A DNA stretch of 64,000 nucleotides, from positions 186,001 through 250,000 of the forward strand of contig NC_009012.1 in NCBI RefSeq assembly GCF_000015865.1, in the 5' to 3' direction. Shown here one piece after another: positions 61,466 through 64,000 of the stretch (the stretch's first letter is position 1; each line of letters opens with the position of its first letter). Below the pieces are notes generated by a model, which was not told where the DNA came from, did no database searches, and worked only from the letters and a program-made list of their open reading frames with translations. The DNA comes from Acetivibrio thermocellus ATCC 27405 (GTDB lineage: Bacteria; Bacillota; Clostridia; Acetivibrionales; Acetivibrionaceae). A program made the position numbers and the translations under genes.

Positions 61466-63523
61466 ATCATATTTTTCGATGATGTTGCAGGGAAGATTAT
61501 TAAAGCACCAATAGAAAAGTCCAAACTGATACTTAAAGGTCCCACCGGAAGCGGGAAGTCAACTTTGCTTTTGGAAAGATACAAGTATATGGTTGACACT
61601 CTCAAGGTACCCAGCGAAAAAATACTGATACTTCTTTTAAACAGGACCCAGTCTTTGGAGTGGAGGACCAAGACGTTTTTGGAGGGTTCCGGCGCAATTC
61701 TCAGGACTTCATATTTTGGGTTTATTCAGGAAGAAATAAGGACCTATTATCCCCTTATTGTAAAAAACTGCAGTGAGATTGTAAATAAAAACGTAAAGCC
61801 TGTTTTTTTGACTTTTGAGGCTTCCCAGTTTCTTGTGTCCATTGTTTTGGACTGGCGCAGGCAGAAAAAAGGAGCCTTTGCGGGAGTTACCTCTTTTTCC
61901 GACAGGCTTGCAATCGATATGACATCGAACCTTGTCAAGGCCGCTATCTCAGACATTCCCTACGACGAGATAGGAAAGCGGCTTTATAATGCTTTGGAGA
62001 AAAAAGAGGAAATCAGAAAACGGGTGTACGATGAGGCGGATGAGATAATCAGGGACTACAGAAAAAAGTGCATGGAGCTTGGAATATTTGATTTCGGCAT
62101 GGCTGTGGAACTGTACAACAAGTGCCTCCTTCCCGATGAAACATACCAGAATCAGTTGTTTAGAAGGATTGAACACTTAATTGTAGACAATATCGAGGAG
62201 TGCGTGCCCTCAGAAGTTGATTTTATCAATTTCCTGCTGCCGAAGTTAAAGACCTGTCTTTTGGGGTATAATCATGAAGGGGGATATGGACAGGCTTTCG
62301 GAAGCAATCATGAATATGTGAAGCAGCAGTTGATTGACAAAATGGAGATAGTGGAGCTTAATAAATCTTACACCTGCAAGGATTTTATGTATGAATTTTC
62401 GGACATGCTTTTTGATTTTATAGAAAACTCTGCCCCGTGCAAATTCAAAGCACGGCCTGAAATAGAGAGGGTTCCGCCGCTGGAGCTTAGAAGCGACATG
62501 CTGGAAAAAGCAGGGGACAGAATCATTGAGCTTATTGAGGATGAAGGGTACAATCCTTCGGACATTGTGGTGATATCCAATTATGCTGACCCTGTCACAG
62601 AGTTTGTTATAGGAAGAATTCTTGAAAGACACGGATATGAGATAAAAAATTTGGCAAGAATGAACAAGATAATAGACAATCCCTTTTCCCAGGCACTGAT
62701 AACCTTGGCCCAGTTGTGCCATCCAAATTACGGCTCGGTGCCGACAAGGGATGATGTCAGGGCACTTATAAGGATGGTGCTGAAAATAGATCCGGTAAGA
62801 AGCTCCATCCTTGCGGGGGAGATTCTTGCCCAAAAGCCCTTTGCCCAGTTTCCCGATATAGAGTTTCCGGGACTGGTGGAGAGGGTCGGGTACTACAACA
62901 TTGAAAAGTACGAGTACATAAGAAACTGGATAAAAGAATATAGGGAGAGGGAAAAACCCCTCCAAATACATGAGTTTTTCCAAAAGGTTTTTTTAGAGAT
63001 ACTCTTGTCTAATGAAGTTTCCGAAAAGGATGTTATTGAAGCCAAAAAGCTTATTGACAGTGCAGAATCTTTTGTTAACGTGGTTTCAAGGTTTAACAGG
63101 AATGCCAGCAAAGATTTTCTTGATGTTGCCAAGAAAGGGATAAAGTCGGCGGAGAGCATATTTGAGCTGGAAGAAAAACTTAACGGCAATTTTGTGCTGA
63201 TGTCCACCCCGGTGGCATACCTGTCAAGCCCGCTAAAAAGTAAAGTAATGATACTTTTGAGTATTAGCAGCAACAGCTGGACTCCAAGAAGCATCAAGGA
63301 GATAACCAATATCCATGTTTTGACAAAAACGTGGAATGAGAATGATATTTATACCGAGGAAATGGAAGAGAAAAATCAGAAACATTACCTGGCGGTTCTT
63401 ATAAGGTCGTTGCTCAAAAGATGTGAAGACAAGCTTATAACCTTTGAATCCATGCTTAATGCCAACGGTTATGAAAATAACGGTATTCTGGCGGAATATT
63501 TTGACGAGATACTGACACAGTAA
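61466..63523 (+). CDS. AddB/UvrD-like ATPase, probable ATC or ATA start
   Basis: Predicted P-loop helicase-like protein of about 685 residues. Walker A is LKGPTGSGKSTLLLERYK at 61532-61585, followed by VPSEKILILLLNRTQSLEWR and, in the C-terminal half, DIVVISNYADPVTEFVIGRI with helicase-domain-2 character. The first ordinary start, TTG 61565, lies after the Walker A motif, so the true start is upstream. No ATG, GTG or TTG exists in frame there. ATC 61466 or ATA 61469 lies 6-9 bases after GGAGGG, making a non-standard start likely. No Fe-S cysteines or PD-(D/E)XK nuclease motif like those of AddB were seen. The downstream UvrD-like gene suggests a two-subunit DNA-processing pair. Confidence 0.72.
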   Translation: MIFFDDVAGKIIKAPIEKSKLILKGPTGSGKSTLLLERYKYMVDTLKVPSEKILILLLNRTQSLEWRTKTFLEGSGAILRTSYFGFIQEEIRTYYPLIVKNCSEIVNKNVKPVFLTFEASQFLVSIVLDWRRQKKGAFAGVTSFSDRLAIDMTSNLVKAAISDIPYDEIGKRLYNALEKKEEIRKRVYDEADEIIRDYRKKCMELGIFDFGMAVELYNKCLLPDETYQNQLFRRIEHLIVDNIEECVPSEVDFINFLLPKLKTCLLGYNHEGGYGQAFGSNHEYVKQQLIDKMEIVELNKSYTCKDFMYEFSDMLFDFIENSAPCKFKARPEIERVPPLELRSDMLEKAGDRIIELIEDEGYNPSDIVVISNYADPVTEFVIGRILERHGYEIKNLARMNKIIDNPFSQALITLAQLCHPNYGSVPTRDDVRALIRMVLKIDPVRSSILAGEILAQKPFAQFPDIEFPGLVERVGYYNIEKYEYIRNWIKEYREREKPLQIHEFFQKVFLEILLSNEVSEKDVIEAKKLIDSAESFVNVVSRFNRNASKDFLDVAKKGIKSAESIFELEEKLNGNFVLMSTPVAYLSSPLKSKVMILLSISSNSWTPRSIKEITNIHVLTKTWNENDIYTEEMEEKNQKHYLAVLIRSLLKRCEDKLITFESMLNANGYENNGILAEYFDEILTQ

Positions 63524-63545
63524 AATTATTTGGGAGGCATGTTTC

Positions 63546-64000
63546 GTGGGGCTTAGAAAAGGGCAGAAAGAGCTCGTGGAAAGATACAGAGGTGGAAAAT
63601 GCGCCATTGCGGCAATACCCGGAGGAGGAAAAACCCATTGTTTGTCTTTGTGGGCGGTGGAGATGATAACCCATGGATACCACAAACCGGGTAAAATTCT
63701 AATTGTTACATATATGAACAGTGCTGTAAACAACTTTAAGCAGCGTATCTCCGCAGAGCTGCAAAAAAGAGGAATCAACGGAAGCAAGGATTACTTTGTC
63801 TCCACAATTCACGGCCTGTGCCTCCAAATTATCAAGGAAAAGCCCGACCTTATTATTGCAAACGAGGAATTTGAAGTAATTGATGAGGTGTCCAAGATAC
63901 ACCTCATTTCCAGTGCGATTGATGAGTGGAAGAGATATAACGAAAGAGAATTTCAGCTGTATCTTGATATGGAAAATTTAAGTGTGAGCAAGATGGGGGA
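63546..64000 (+). CDS. UvrD/Rep-family helicase, 5' part (runs off the window)
   Basis: The N-terminal 151 codons of a superfamily 1 helicase are visible. Features are the Q-motif-like start LRKGQKELVERYRGGKCAIA, the Walker A loop AIPGGGKTHC, motif Ia in LIVTYMNSAVNNFKQRIS and YFVSTIHGLCLQIIKEKPD. GTG 63546 lies 8 bases after GGGAGG, and ATG 63539 is in a frame that stops after five codons. The gene follows the AddB-like gene by 22 bases and is probably co-transcribed. Whether it has a nuclease domain as in AddA cannot be seen. Confidence 0.85.
   Translation, partial: MGLRKGQKELVERYRGGKCAIAAIPGGGKTHCLSLWAVEMITHGYHKPGKILIVTYMNSAVNNFKQRISAELQKRGINGSKDYFVSTIHGLCLQIIKEKPDLIIANEEFEVIDEVSKIHLISSAIDEWKRYNEREFQLYLDMENLSVSKMG

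Noticed and set aside
62246-62983. 245-codon minus-strand open frame inside the AddB-like gene
   Set aside because: Fully covered by a helicase-like gene whose motifs are real; no ribosome binding site.

Overview
The window reads as a low-GC Firmicutes chromosome, very probably Clostridium (Acetivibrio/Hungateiclostridium) thermocellum or a close relative. The grounds are two tandem secreted serpins that carry type I dockerin modules, a combination described for the C. thermocellum cellulosome, together with a clostridial gene order and strong AGGAGG ribosome binding sites. Nothing in the window looks like phage or plasmid DNA. The accessory content is three complete insertion sequences, the serpin duplication and a few decayed or orphan genes.

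Layout. 1-7.7 kb: the 3' part of RNase R, a DUF523 gene, an IS256-family element inserted at a hairpin, an HPr-like gene, mtaB, ireB, an aldo/keto reductase, ruvX and a DUF1292 gene. 7.8-17.7 kb: a DUF3048 lipoprotein, then the conserved run radical SAM (TIGR03960-like), TIGR03936-like, RNase G, [IS30 insertion], L21 leader, rplU, prp, rpmA, obg, a small Cys protein, yhbY. 17.7-23.7 kb: DUF4364, a ferredoxin-like protein, a degenerate receiver, then an uncharacterised duplicated locus (two FAD oxidoreductases, two small polytopic membrane proteins, two short helical proteins and a 31-codon ORF). 23.8-28 kb: an LtaS-type sulfatase, a lipoprotein polysaccharide deacetylase and two orphan small genes. 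28-42 kb: argGH (minus strand), ruvCAB-queH, pilM, a large AMIN/amidase_3 cell-wall hydrolase, galE, a GerMN lipoprotein, rph and rdgB. 42.2-48.1 kb: tandem serpins and a second IS30-family element. 48.1-51 kb: tRNA-Gly, tRNA-Arg, a fluoride riboswitch controlling a cation:proton antiporter, a secreted orphan and an ECF sigma pseudogene. 51-60.7 kb: a nitrogen assimilation block with glnN on the minus strand and, divergently, a domain-split glutamate synthase operon, glnA and an ANTAR-domain regulator. 60.9-64 kb: a DUF1294 protein and a pair of UvrD/AddB-like ATPase genes running off the right edge.

How the parts work together. The nitrogen block is the most coherent system. Glutamine synthetase III, glutamine synthetase I and a glutamate synthase made of separate amidotransferase, FMN, ferredoxin, FAD and GXGXG subunits would form a GS/GOGAT cycle. 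Both divergent transcripts begin, right after a promoter, with a small hairpin whose six-base loop is AAAGGC. The last bases of that loop start the 5' arm of a terminator, so the two structures exclude each other. The last gene of the operon encodes an ANTAR-domain protein, a family known to bind hexaloop hairpins and antiterminate. The receiver domain of this protein lacks the phosphoacceptor Asp. This points to a self-contained antitermination circuit, which I consider the best finding here.

The window also shows the footprints of IS insertion. Both IS30-family elements are flanked by 15-bp target repeats, and one replaced the last residues of RNase G. The IS256-family element sits between two identical 41-bp copies of a hairpin. 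Two genes (DUF523 and the AddB-like gene) appear to use ATT or ATC/ATA start codons, and the second serpin has a 1-base deletion in its signal peptide.
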